From contig NZ_NQKY01000022.1 of NCBI RefSeq assembly GCF_002252675.1, positions 1 through 50,380 of the forward strand: a stretch of DNA of 50,380 nucleotides, given 5' to 3'. This document shows, in pieces, positions 25,206-35,852 of this stretch. The stretch is from Synechococcus sp. BO 8801 (GTDB lineage Bacteria; Cyanobacteriota; Cyanobacteriia; PCC-6307; Cyanobiaceae). The translations under genes and the position numbers were made by a program. Below the pieces are notes generated by a model, which saw only the letters and a program-made list of their open reading frames with translations, had not been told where the DNA came from and ran no database searches. Every line of letters begins with the position of its first letter. Within the stretch, counting starts at the first letter, position 1.

Positions 25206-26168
25206 ATGTCCGTCTCACTCCCGGCCGACGACGGCACGATCTTCCCGGCGGACTGGCTGGGCACCTGGTCGTGGCAGGGGCAGACGATCAGCTACGTGAC
25301 CCAGGCATCGGCGGCCCCGGAGGCGAGCGGAGCGCTGCCCGTGCTGCTGATCCACGGCTTCGGCGCCTGCAAGGAGCACTGGCGCCACAACCTGCCGGCG
25401 CTGGCCGGCCGGCGCCCGGTCTACGCCATCGACCTGGTGGGTTTCGGGGCCAGCAGCAAGCCCCCCTCCCGGCTCGAGGATGAGCCGGAGGATGGGCTGG
25501 CGCTCCGCTACGGCATCGACCTGTGGGCCGACCAGGTGGCCGCCTTCGTGCGGGAGGTGATCGGCACGCCGGTCCAGCTGGTCGGCAATTCGATCGGGGG
25601 CGTCGTGGCCCTGGCCGCCGCCGCCAGGCTCGGCGACGACGCCCGCCAGGTGATCCTGATCGACTGTGCCCAGCGCAGCCTCGACGACCGCCGCCTGAGC
25701 GAGCAGCCGCCCCTGCGCAGGATCGGCCGGCCCCTGCTCAAGCGCCTGGTGCGCCAGCGGTGGCTCACGGGCCGCCTGTTCCGCTGGGTGGCCAACCCTG
25801 GCGTGATCCGCCGGGTGCTGGGCGCCGCCTACCCCTCCGGCGAGGGCATCGACGACCAGCTGGTGCAGCTGCTACTGACCCCGGCGCGCAGCCCCGGCGC
25901 CGACGAGAGCTTCCGGGGCTTCATCAACCTCTTCCGCGACCGCCTCGCCCCCGACCTGCTGGCGGAACTGACCATCCCGGTCCGGCTGCTGTGGGGGGAA
26001 GCGGATCCATGGGAGCCGGTGGCCGAGGCGCGGCGCTGGGCCGGGGCCTTCGCCGCCGTCCGCGACCTGCGCGTCCTGAGCGGCCTCGGCCACTGCCCCC
26101 ACGACGAAAATCCCTCCCTGGTGAACCCGGCGCTGGAGGAGTGGCTGGCGCTGGCGGATCAGCCCTGA
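25206..26168 (+). CDS. Alpha/beta-hydrolase fold protein
   Basis: A 320-residue hydrolase. LLIHGFGACKEHWRHNLPAL contains the HG oxyanion motif, the nucleophile elbow is GNSIGG (Ser near residue 127), the acid is in LLWGEADPWEP and the His in LSGLGHCPHDENP, so a full Ser-Asp-His triad is present. Cyanobacteria encode several such proteins close to haloalkane-dehalogenase and pheophytinase-like hydrolases; the substrate cannot be told. The ATG at 25206 is preferred; a TTG at 25182 overlapping the devA stop would add eight residues. It is the last gene of the Rieske-3/DevBCA run, and its end overlaps the 99-residue gene on the other strand by 10 bp. Confidence 0.88.
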   Translation: MSVSLPADDGTIFPADWLGTWSWQGQTISYVTQASAAPEASGALPVLLIHGFGACKEHWRHNLPALAGRRPVYAIDLVGFGASSKPPSRLEDEPEDGLALRYGIDLWADQVAAFVREVIGTPVQLVGNSIGGVVALAAAARLGDDARQVILIDCAQRSLDDRRLSEQPPLRRIGRPLLKRLVRQRWLTGRLFRWVANPGVIRRVLGAAYPSGEGIDDQLVQLLLTPARSPGADESFRGFINLFRDRLAPDLLAELTIPVRLLWGEADPWEPVAEARRWAGAFAAVRDLRVLSGLGHCPHDENPSLVNPALEEWLALADQP

Positions 26169-26458
26169 GGTGGCGCCGCCGGCCTGGTGGCGCCCAGCCG
26201 GGTGCGCCAGCGCTGGCGATCGGGATCCCAGGCCAGCCAGCCCCGCTCCTGCAGAAGGGCCCGCAGCTCCGCCGGCGCCTGACCCGGGGCCACCGCGGCC
26301 GCACAACCGGCGTCGAGCTCGGCCTCGGCCAGTCCGGCCCGCAGGCCCGTCGTCAGCAGCTGGCGCAACGCGGCGGGTTCGAGCGCCAGCAGCCGGGCCA
26401 TGGTCAGCGGGCCGGCGGCGGCGGGATCAGCACCGTTGTCGGGCTCAGAGGAGCGCAT
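26159..26458 (-). CDS. Small conserved-looking hypothetical protein
   Basis: A 99-residue protein, MRSSEPDNGADPAAAGPLTM to GATRPAAPPQG. Residues 20-85 are predicted to be helical and Leu/Ala-rich, and the segment ELRALLQERGWLAWDPDRQRWRTRLG looks like the end of a winged-helix or similar small domain. I do not recognise the family. Its ATG lies 14 bp inside the end of the ParA-like gene, so it is coupled to it, and its 3' end overlaps the hydrolase by 10 bp. No membrane segment or signal peptide is seen. Confidence 0.7.
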   Translation of the reverse strand: MRSSEPDNGADPAAAGPLTMARLLALEPAALRQLLTTGLRAGLAEAELDAGCAAAVAPGQAPAELRALLQERGWLAWDPDRQRWRTRLGATRPAAPPQG

Positions 26459-27209
26459 CGGCGAGGTCAGCCGCGAGTTGGGTCACACCGGTGCTCCATG
26501 GATGGGTGGGGACATCCATCAGGGCCAGGCTGCCACTGGCGATGGTGAGCAGGTCGTCGCTGAGGGGCAGGATCGCTCCGACGGGAATGCCATAGCTCTG
26601 GGCCACCCGGGCGCGCACCTGTTCGGCATCGAAATGGGCCGGCAGCTTGTTCACCACCAGGCGGGCCTCGGGCACCATCAGCCTCTGGGCCACTTCGATC
26701 GCCACGGCCGTGCCGAGGTAGTCCTGCTGGTCGGGGCGCATCACCATCACCAGACAGTCGGAGATGGCGGTGGTGAGCAGGGTCTCCTCATTGATCCCGG
26801 GGTGGGTGTCCACGATCAGCAGATCCAGGTGCTGGCTCTGGCCCAGGCTGAACAGGGCATCGTTGAGCCGCTCCACTTCATAGCCTTCCCGCAGCAGCCG
26901 GGCGATCCGGTCGCCCTCCATGGCGGCAGGCACCAGAAAGATGCGCCCCTTGCCGCCCGCCATCGAGGCGGGGGTCACGTCATGGGAGCACTGTTCAATC
27001 GGAATGGAGCCCTGAAGATGATCATTGAGCGTATGGGATTCCGGCCCTGCCGTGAACCCAAACAGCACATGAATACCTGGTGAAGCAAGATCGGTGTCGA
27101 AGACGCCGACCCTGAGTCCGCGGGCCGCGAATGCGGCCGCCAGATTCGCCGAGAGGTTGGATTTTCCCGTTCCACCGCGGAAGGAATGGACGGAAAGGAT
27201 CCTGGTCAT
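26445..27209 (-). CDS. ParA/MinD-like ATPase with Arg in the deviant Walker A
   Basis: A 254-residue P-loop ATPase from the ATG at 27209 (258 from 27221). The deviant Walker A is FRGGTGKSN (R11 to N18), where the ParA/MinD signature Lys is replaced by Arg; the catalytic K16 is kept. Walker A' appears as VGVFDTDLASPG and the B region as LDLLIVDTHPGINEET. I see no C-terminal amphipathic MinD membrane-targeting helix. Such HSFRGGTGKSN ATPases are known in several phyla, often beside sensory proteins. It is divergent from the Cache-HAMP gene, with only 38 bp between the two start codons, and overlaps the 99-residue gene. Role unknown; not a chromosomal parAB (no ParB). Confidence 0.88.
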   Translation of the reverse strand: MTRILSVHSFRGGTGKSNLSANLAAAFAARGLRVGVFDTDLASPGIHVLFGFTAGPESHTLNDHLQGSIPIEQCSHDVTPASMAGGKGRIFLVPAAMEGDRIARLLREGYEVERLNDALFSLGQSQHLDLLIVDTHPGINEETLLTTAISDCLVMVMRPDQQDYLGTAVAIEVAQRLMVPEARLVVNKLPAHFDAEQVRARVAQSYGIPVGAILPLSDDLLTIASGSLALMDVPTHPWSTGVTQLAADLADALL

Positions 27210-27247
27210 GAAGCGATCCATCTCACGGACGTGGGAAAATCATAGGC

Positions 27248-28819
27248 ATGGCGTTGAAGGCCCTTTTGACGATTCGCCAACGGCTCGCGGGACGGCCTCA
27301 ACGGACAGCGGGGGTGAGGAGGGGGCGACCCTTGCGCCTGTCCGTGCGGCTGATGCTCCTGGGGGTCAGCGGCCCGCTCGTGAGCCTGGCGATCTTCCTG
27401 GCGCTGGCCACGATCGGCTCGATCCGCCTGGCCCAGAAGGCCCGGATCGAGATCAGCACCATGTTCGACCACGACAACCTCTCCTCCCTGGCGGTCACCA
27501 CCTCCATCATCGAGAAGTCGGCCGAGGAGTTCAGCCGGGTCATCCGTCAGGACTCCAAGGACCTGCGCAAGGCCCTGGCGCCGTTGCGGATGGACACCGA
27601 AGGCCGCCTGTCCTGGAAGGGCCAGCCCCTGACGCAGGACCAGGCCCCCGCCCTGCTCAACGACCGGCTGCGACTCCCCCTGGCCCTGCTGCGGGAGCGG
27701 GCCGCCGTCTACTACCGCGACCGCAGCGGCACCTGGCGCCGGCTCACGGGCATCACCAGCCAGGGCCAGGCCCTGGAGCCCGGCGCCCCTGCCCTGCCAG
27801 CCACGGTGGACGACTTCCAACACCTCTTCAAGGGCGCTCCGGCTGCGGAGATGAGTCGCAGCGCCATGCTGCAGCTGGATGGGGAATGGCGGATGGCCCG
27901 GCTGACCGTTCTTTCGGGTCGGAAACCCGGCGAAGGCCACCTGGCCCTGCTGGTGGACGTCAGCACCCAGGCCGCTTCCAAGCTCCTCGCCGCCGGCTCC
28001 AGCCTCTTCCCCGCCGAGACCCACCAGGCGGCCTTCTTCGGCATCACCCCCACCGGTGGGCTGTACTGCAGCTACCAGACCGTGGACACCCAGGCCTGCA
28101 TCGACCTGGCCATGGCCCTGCGCCAGAACGGCGGCATTCCCGATCCACGCACCCTCGGCCATAGCGAGCCCTTCGAGCGCAAGGCCATGGTGCGCCCCCC
28201 GGGCTCCACCACCCCGGTGCTGCAGCACCTGTACATCGCCGCCTTCCCGGAGTGGAACTGGCTGGCGGTCGTCTCCGTGGAGGAGGAGGCCCTCGCGGAT
28301 GCCCTCCTGCCGATGCAGGAGGCCAAGGACGAGATGGTCCGCCGGCTGGTGATCCTCACCTTGATCCTGATCAGCGCCAGTGGCGTCGCCGCCTGGCTGA
28401 TCGCCCGCGGCATCCGGCGGGAGCTGCGGGAGCTGGCGACCGCCGCCGATGCCATCGCCGACGGCCAGGGCCATCAGGCCCTCACCTACCCGTCGGACGA
28501 CGCCATCGGCCGGCTGGTGCGGGCCTTCAACCGCATGTCGGGGGCGGTGGCGGACCGGGAGAACTCCCTGCGGGACCAGATCCGGCAGATGGAGATCAAC
28601 ATCAACGCCAGCGAACTGCAGGGCCAGGTCTGCTCGATCCTCAACGACCCCGGCTTCGAGCAGCTCAGTGCCCGGGCCCGGGCCATGCGCCAGCGACGCC
28701 TGGAGCAGATCAGCGCATCTGCCCCATCCGTGTCGGCAGACGCAGGGTCTGCAGAGGATTGCCCACCGCCTGGAGCAGGGCGGGATCAGGCTGAACCTGC
28801 AGGCCGCTCGAGCGGCTGA
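27248..28819 (+). CDS. Membrane receptor with periplasmic Cache-like domain and HAMP, no output domain
   Basis: A 523-residue protein. TM1 is at about 33-58 (LMLLGVSGPLVSLAIFLALA), a periplasmic sensor follows at about 60-365 (FFGITPTGGLYCSYQTVDTQ; two Cys in CSYQTVDTQAC may form a disulfide), TM2 is at about 371-390 (VILTLILISASGVAAWLIA), and a HAMP domain at about 392-445 (GIRRELRELATAADAIADG). Only a short coiled coil (RDQIRQMEININ) and a tail follow; no kinase, MCP or cyclase domain is present. The last 37 residues come from sequence that overlaps tolC on the other strand and look unstructured. The divergent ParA-like ATPase is a plausible signalling partner. Confidence 0.88.
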   Translation: MALKALLTIRQRLAGRPQRTAGVRRGRPLRLSVRLMLLGVSGPLVSLAIFLALATIGSIRLAQKARIEISTMFDHDNLSSLAVTTSIIEKSAEEFSRVIRQDSKDLRKALAPLRMDTEGRLSWKGQPLTQDQAPALLNDRLRLPLALLRERAAVYYRDRSGTWRRLTGITSQGQALEPGAPALPATVDDFQHLFKGAPAAEMSRSAMLQLDGEWRMARLTVLSGRKPGEGHLALLVDVSTQAASKLLAAGSSLFPAETHQAAFFGITPTGGLYCSYQTVDTQACIDLAMALRQNGGIPDPRTLGHSEPFERKAMVRPPGSTTPVLQHLYIAAFPEWNWLAVVSVEEEALADALLPMQEAKDEMVRRLVILTLILISASGVAAWLIARGIRRELRELATAADAIADGQGHQALTYPSDDAIGRLVRAFNRMSGAVADRENSLRDQIRQMEININASELQGQVCSILNDPGFEQLSARARAMRQRRLEQISASAPSVSADAGSAEDCPPPGAGRDQAEPAGRSSG

Positions 28820-30319
28820 GCTGCACCAGGGTGTCGTTGTAGGTGGCCAGGTTCTGGATGTAGGAGCTCACCGCCTGGCTGATCTCCTGCTGGGCCTGCA
28901 CCACATCGGTGATCGTGCCGTAGCCGGCGTTGAAGCGCAGGGTCTGGAGGCGCAGGGCCCCGTTGGCCGCTTTGACCCGTTCGGCGCCGGCCAGCACGAT
29001 GCTGCGGCCGGAGCGGGCCTGGGCCACCAGGGATTGCACGTCGCTGCGCACCTGCAGCACGGTGGCGCTGTAGGTCTCGGCGGCGGCCGCCGCCTGGCGG
29101 CGGGCGGCGGCGGCGTTCATACGGGCCTGGCCGCCGTCGAAGCCCGTGAACGTCAGTTGCAGCAAGGCCGATCCGTTCCATTCGTCGGAGCGGGCATTGG
29201 GCACGAACGGGGGGCCCTGGTTGAGATAACCCACCCCCTTGGTCCAGTAGAGGGACGTGATCAGCTGCAGGGTGGGGCGGTAGGTGGCCAGGTAGATCCG
29301 CGCCTGGGCCTCGTTGGTCTGGACGGCGAGGAGCTGCTGCTCGAGCACCTTGCGGTAGGCGAGGCTCGCCGTGATCGAGTCGTCGAGGGAATGCTCCCAG
29401 GCGCCGAGGGGCGCGAAGGGCGTGGCGGGGGTGAGGGCGTCGGGACTGGGGGTGGCCAGCAGCTGGGCGAGGTTGGCCCGGGCGGTCTCCACCTGCTGCT
29501 CGGCGGCCAGCAGGGCCTGGCGATCGGCCAGCAACACCGTCTGCTGCTTATAGACCTCCAGCCGGGAGGCCACCCCCATCTGCACCCGGGTCTGGGCGAG
29601 GCGATACAGCAGCTCGTCGTTCTCGACGATCTGACGGCCGGTCTGGACGGCGGCGAGGGCCCGCTGCAGATCGATGTAGGCCGACTGGGTCTTGAGGCGC
29701 TGGTCGCGGCGGGTGATCACATAGGTGTCGGCCGCCTGGCGGACCAGGTACTTGCTCTGCCAGATCGTGGCCGACCGGGTGGGATCGATCAGGTTCCAGG
29801 TGGTGTCGATCTGGCCGATCGCCTGGAAGTAGCTGGCCTCGAACACCCTCTGACTGCTGAGACCGGAGCCCGAGATGGAGAAGCCCGCGGAGGCACTGAA
29901 GGGGTAGTTGTAGAAGGTCTTGGAGGCGTAGGGCCCGCCGTTGAGGCTGAGGTTGAGGGTCGGCCACCAGCTGGCGTAGGCGGCGCCGAGGCTGTTCTGG
30001 GTGGCCACCAGCGACTGATAGGCGGAGCGCACCACGGGATTGCGATCCACGGCCCAGGCTGCCGCCTGCTCCATCGTCAGGGCCCCCAGGAGCTCTGGGG
30101 GCAAGGGGGGCAGGCGGTCGCCGCTGGGCATCGGGCCGGGCCATCCCGCCCCCAGTCCCTCGACCGCCTTCACCTCGGGAGGGCTGACCGTGGCCGGCAG
30201 GGACTGGGCCAGGGCCGGGCCCGGCAGCGTCAGCCCGGCGGTGGCGGCGAGGGTGAGGCGTACAGACGCAGGCAGCAGCAGCTTCAGCGGCCCGATGGCC
30301 TGGCGGATGGGGCGCCGCT

Positions 30320-30323
<4 letters not shown>
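28710..30323 (-). CDS. TolC-family outer membrane efflux protein
   Basis: A 537-residue protein. A signal peptide (hydrophobic LTLAATAGLTLPGPALA, cleavage near residue 40) is followed by a Pro-rich linker and two outer membrane efflux repeats (LTMEQAAAWAVDRNPVVRSA to about 300; SLAYRKVLEQQLLAVQTNEA to about 500) with the YIDLQRALAAVQTGRQIVEN helix. TolC is the outer channel for HlyD/DevB-type pumps; DevBCA at 22215-25185 is the nearest candidate partner. The ATG overlaps the crtB stop by 4 bp (ATGA), so tolC is the third gene of a crtP-crtB-tolC run. Its 3' end overlaps the Cache-HAMP gene by 110 bp. Confidence 0.9.
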
Positions 30324-32770
<2,447 letters not shown>

Positions 32771-32831
32771 TGGAGCAGCACTCAATGGGTGCCACCCCCT
32801 TCTGACGATCCCCGCCCCCGAGGCCGAGCCC

Positions 32832-33179
32832 ATGGTCGAGACGCTGCTCAAGTCCACCACCCGCCACATCCGGCTGTTCACGGCGCGGGTCGAGAACAAC
32901 GACCTCATCCCTGACCCGGATCAGCTCACCCTCGACATCGATCCCGACAACGAGTTCCTCTGGGACGAGGCGGCCCTCGAGAAGGTGCGCGCCCGGTTCC
33001 GGGAGCTGGTGGCGGCCCAGGCCGGCCAGGAACTGAGCGACTACAGCCTGCGCCGCATCGGCTCCGAGCTCGAGGGGCTGGTGCGTCAGATGCTCCAGGC
33101 CGGTGAACTCAGCTACAACCCCGAGGCCCGGGTTCTGAACTACTCGATGGGCCTGCCCCGCAGCCCGGAAACCCTGTGA
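32832..33179 (+). CDS. ndhM: NAD(P)H-quinone oxidoreductase subunit M
   Basis: A 115-residue subunit specific to the oxygenic photosynthetic NDH-1 complex. The text [20 protein letters not shown] and [19 protein letters not shown], ending [13 protein letters not shown], matches NdhM. The protein belongs to the peripheral arm of thylakoid NDH-1, which works in cyclic electron flow and respiration. It diverges from crtP, and its TGA overlaps the GTG of the DUF3172 gene (GTGA). The core membrane subunits ndhF and ndhD follow further downstream. Confidence 0.95.
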   Translation: MVETLLKSTTRHIRLFTARVENNDLIPDPDQLTLDIDPDNEFLWDEAALEKVRARFRELVAAQAGQELSDYSLRRIGSELEGLVRQMLQAGELSYNPEARVLNYSMGLPRSPETL

Positions 33180-33907
33180 CCCGCTCCCGCAGCAGCGCCG
33201 GCCGCCCCGAACCGGGCGGCTACGCGCCCCGACCCGACCGCAACGACCCCCGCAGCGACCGCTACGACGACCGGGCCGATCGCTTCGCCACCGGCTATGA
33301 CCGCCGGGAGGATCCCCGTTACGGGCCCCAGGGCCGCCGCGGCAGCAACGGTGGCGGCGGCGGCCGGCCCCCCGCCGGCAACGGCGGCGGCGGCGGCGGG
33401 GGCGGACCCAACATCCAGCTGAACGTGGCCACGGTGGCGGTGCTGGCCGGCGTGCTGGTGGTGGGCATCGGCATCGGCAGCGCCGTGACCAGCACCACCC
33501 AGGGGAACCAGGGCAACATCGCCAGCGCCCAGCAGCTCGACATGGCGGTGCCCGACCCCGAGTTCTGCAAGCAGTGGGGCGCCAGCGCCTTCGTGATGGA
33601 CATCGAGCTGTACACCACGATGAACCCGAGCAGCAGCTTCGTGACCCAGCCGACCCTCCAGCCCGGTTGCGTCATCCGCCGGGAGAACTGGTCGGTGCTG
33701 CAGAAGGAGGGCGCCGTGACCGCCGAGCAGATGCGCCAGTGCAAGCAGCGCATGAACACCTTCGCCTACATCGGCTCGGTGCGCGACAAGCCGATCGTCC
33801 GCTGCGTCTACCAGACGGACATCACCGGCAACAAGTTCCAGACCCGCGGGGTCGCCGGCGCCGCCGATGACGCCGTCGGCATCACACCGGAGGCCGATCA
33901 GTTCTGA
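33176..33907 (+). CDS. DUF3172-like single-pass membrane protein
   Basis: A 243-residue protein. Residues 1-75 are disordered: Arg/Asp/Tyr-rich ([20 protein letters not shown]), then a Gly-rich tract. One membrane helix follows ([21 protein letters not shown], about 84-104), then a folded domain exposed outside the cytoplasm (about 115-240) with three cysteines that may form disulfides ([18 protein letters not shown] plus RCVYQT). It resembles the cyanobacterial DUF3172 family, function unknown. The GTG start overlaps ndhM (GTGA). The 3' end overlaps rbcR on the other strand by 26 bp. Confidence 0.82.
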   Translation: MTRSRSSAGRPEPGGYAPRPDRNDPRSDRYDDRADRFATGYDRREDPRYGPQGRRGSNGGGGGRPPAGNGGGGGGGGPNIQLNVATVAVLAGVLVVGIGIGSAVTSTTQGNQGNIASAQQLDMAVPDPEFCKQWGASAFVMDIELYTTMNPSSSFVTQPTLQPGCVIRRENWSVLQKEGAVTAEQMRQCKQRMNTFAYIGSVRDKPIVRCVYQTDITGNKFQTRGVAGAADDAVGITPEADQF

Positions 33908-34883
33908 GCCCGTTGCGCTCGGCCAGCCCCGGCGTCGTCTGCACCTGGCGCAGGGGGCTGTCCGGGCTGGCGAACACCGGCAGCACCTCCCGGCGGAAGG
34001 CGTCGGCGGCCCGCGAGCAGTAGCGGGCCGGGTGGGTGATCAGCTTCAGCTGGCGCCGCACCATCAGGTCGGCCACCTGGGGCCGGTGCAGGGTGCCGGC
34101 GGCCAGCTCCCGCTCGATCGACACCACCGGCAGGAACGCCGCCCCCAGGCCCGCCTGAACGGCGTTCTTGATGGCCTCGAAGGAGTTGAGCTCCATCTCG
34201 ATCTTGAGCCGCTGCACGTCGAGCTTGGAGCGGCTGAGCAGCTGGTCCACCATCTTGCGGGTGGTGGACTGGGCGTCGAGACAGACGAAGCCGAGGCGGT
34301 AGAGATCGTCCTTGGTGAGCTCGGGCAGGCGGGAGAGCGGGTGCTTGGGGGGCAGCACCAGGGCCAGTTCGTCGTTGGCGTAGGGCACCACCTGCAGCAG
34401 GTCGTTGAGATCCGCCGGCAGCTCGCCGCCGATGATCGCCAGATCGATCTGCCCGTTGGCCACGCTCCAGCCGGTGCGGCGGGTGCTGTGCACCTGCAGC
34501 TGCACCGCCACGTCCGGGTACTTCTGGCGGAACAGGCCGATCATCCGGGGCATCAGATAGGTGCCCGTCGTCTGGCTGGCCCCCACCACCAGGGAGCCGC
34601 CGCGCAGGTTGTGGAGATCGTCGAGGGCCCGGCAGGCCTCCTGGCACTGGCTCAGGATCCGGTCGCAGTAGCTGAGCAGCAGGTGGCCGGCTTCGGTGAG
34701 CTGGGCCTTGCGGCCGCCGCGGTCGAACAGGGAGACGTCGAGCTGTTTCTCCAGGTTCTGGATCTGCAGACTCACCGCCGGCTGAGTGACGTAGAGGCTG
34801 TCGGCCGCCTTCTTGAAGCTGCCCTCACTGGCGATGGCGCGCAGGATGCGCAGCTGGTCGAGGGTGAAAGGCAGATCTGCCAT
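33882..34883 (-). CDS. rbcR: LysR-type regulator RbcR (Ycf30)
   Basis: A 333-residue LysR-family regulator. The N-terminal winged helix (about 5-65) reads [20 protein letters not shown] and [17 protein letters not shown]; the co-inducer domain spans about 95-300 ([38 protein letters not shown]). The text matches the cyanobacterial RbcR/Ycf30 subfamily, which regulates RuBisCO and carbon-concentration genes in response to metabolites such as RuBP and 2-phosphoglycolate. No rbcL is in this window. It diverges from the NnrU-like gene with 119 bp between starts and is convergent with DUF3172. The tail after about residue 310 is poorly conserved. Confidence 0.9.
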   Translation of the reverse strand: MADLPFTLDQLRILRAIASEGSFKKAADSLYVTQPAVSLQIQNLEKQLDVSLFDRGGRKAQLTEAGHLLLSYCDRILSQCQEACRALDDLHNLRGGSLVVGASQTTGTYLMPRMIGLFRQKYPDVAVQLQVHSTRRTGWSVANGQIDLAIIGGELPADLNDLLQVVPYANDELALVLPPKHPLSRLPELTKDDLYRLGFVCLDAQSTTRKMVDQLLSRSKLDVQRLKIEMELNSFEAIKNAVQAGLGAAFLPVVSIERELAAGTLHRPQVADLMVRRQLKLITHPARYCSRAADAFRREVLPVFASPDSPLRQVQTTPGLAERNGLRTDRPPV

Positions 34884-34936
34884 GGGTCGGGGAGGCCGCG
34901 GGGGGACCGTTCGCCGGAGCCGGCAGGCCGTGCGGA

Positions 34937-34944
34937 ACTCTAGG
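34937..34944 (-). promoter_or_regulatory. Candidate -10 box of rbcR
   Basis: CCTAGAGT on the minus strand, 53 nt before the rbcR ATG, inside the 119-bp divergent region shared with the NnrU-like gene. Confidence 0.3.
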
Positions 34945-35002
34945 GGGCTCGCCCTGTGGCAAGAATCGGCCTGTCACATCCGCTCCAGGACGCCCCATCC
35001 CC

Positions 35003-35755
35003 ATGGCCTCGCTTCCCCTGCTGACCGCGGGCCCCCAGCACAGCAGCGTGGTGATGCTGGCCCTGCTGGTGCTCTTCGCCCTGATCCACAGCGGCGGGGC
35101 CTCCCTGAGGGTCTGGGGGGAGGAGCGGATCGGGGCCCGGCTCTGGCGCCTGCTGTTCGCCGGGCTCAGCATTCCCTCGGCGGTGGTGGTGGTGGGCTAC
35201 TTCCTGGCCCACCGTTACGACGGGGTCAGGCTCTGGAACCTGCAGGACCAGCCCTGGGTGGTGCCGCTGGTCTGGACCGGCACGGCCATCAGCTTCCTGT
35301 TCCTGTATCCGGCCACCTACAACCTGCTGGAGATCCCGGCGGTGCTCAAGCCCCAGGTGCGTCTGTACGCCACGGGGATCATCCGGGTGAGCCGCCATCC
35401 CCAGGCCGTGGGCCAGGTGCTCTGGTGCGCCACCCACCTGCTCTGGATCGGCACCAGCTTCACCCTGGTGGCCTGCGTGGGGCTGATCGGCCACCACCTG
35501 TTCGCCGTCTGGAACGGGGACCGGCGCCTGCGCCACCGCTTCGGCGCCGCCTTCGAGGAGCTGCGGGCCTCCACGTCGGTGCTGCCCTTCGCCGCCGTTC
35601 TGGACGGCCGCCAGACGCTGGTGCCGGCGGAATTCCTGCGGCCCTCCCAGCTGGGGATCGCCATCGCCATCGGCGTGTTCTGGTGGGCCCACCGCTGGAT
35701 CGGCCTCGGCGCCACCACCTTCTCGCGCACGGCCCTCGCCCACTGGCTGGGCTGA
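35003..35755 (+). CDS. NnrU-family membrane protein, zeta-carotene isomerase (Z-ISO)-like
   Basis: A 250-residue integral membrane protein with about six hydrophobic segments (MLALLVLFALIHSGGAS, AGLSIPSAVVVVGYFLA, PLVWTGTAISFLFLYPATYN, LLWIGTSFTLVACVGLIG, LGIAIAIGVFWWAHRWIG). SRHPQAVGQVLWCATH and GHHLFAVWNGDRRL are the family core and hold candidate haem-ligand histidines. NnrU-like proteins include plant and cyanobacterial Z-ISO, a haem enzyme that isomerises the 15-cis bond of the CrtP product. That role fits the position 2.3 kb from crtP-crtB but is an inference; NnrU itself is linked to nitric oxide metabolism in other bacteria. It diverges from rbcR and precedes ndhF. Confidence 0.85.
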   Translation: MASLPLLTAGPQHSSVVMLALLVLFALIHSGGASLRVWGEERIGARLWRLLFAGLSIPSAVVVVGYFLAHRYDGVRLWNLQDQPWVVPLVWTGTAISFLFLYPATYNLLEIPAVLKPQVRLYATGIIRVSRHPQAVGQVLWCATHLLWIGTSFTLVACVGLIGHHLFAVWNGDRRLRHRFGAAFEELRASTSVLPFAAVLDGRQTLVPAEFLRPSQLGIAIAIGVFWWAHRWIGLGATTFSRTALAHWLG

Positions 35756-35823
35756 AGCCCCCACCAGCCGGCGGGGGTCGATGGGCAGGCCACCACAGAG
35801 GCGGAGCCAGGCCGACGGGCCTG

Positions 35824-35831
35824 CCTAAACT
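35824..35831 (+). promoter_or_regulatory. Candidate -10 box of ndhF
   Basis: CCTAAACT, 21 nt before the ndhF ATG and after the NnrU-like gene. The spacing implies a very short leader; the match to CCTAnnnT is exact. Confidence 0.35.
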
Positions 35832-35852
35832 CGCGCCAACAGAGCCCCCAGG

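Noticed and set aside
26445-27221. Chromosome partition parA or carboxysome-positioning mcdA
   Set aside because: There is no ParB, no parS-like repeat and no McdB-like Gln-rich partner; the signature residue is Arg and the neighbour is a receptor.
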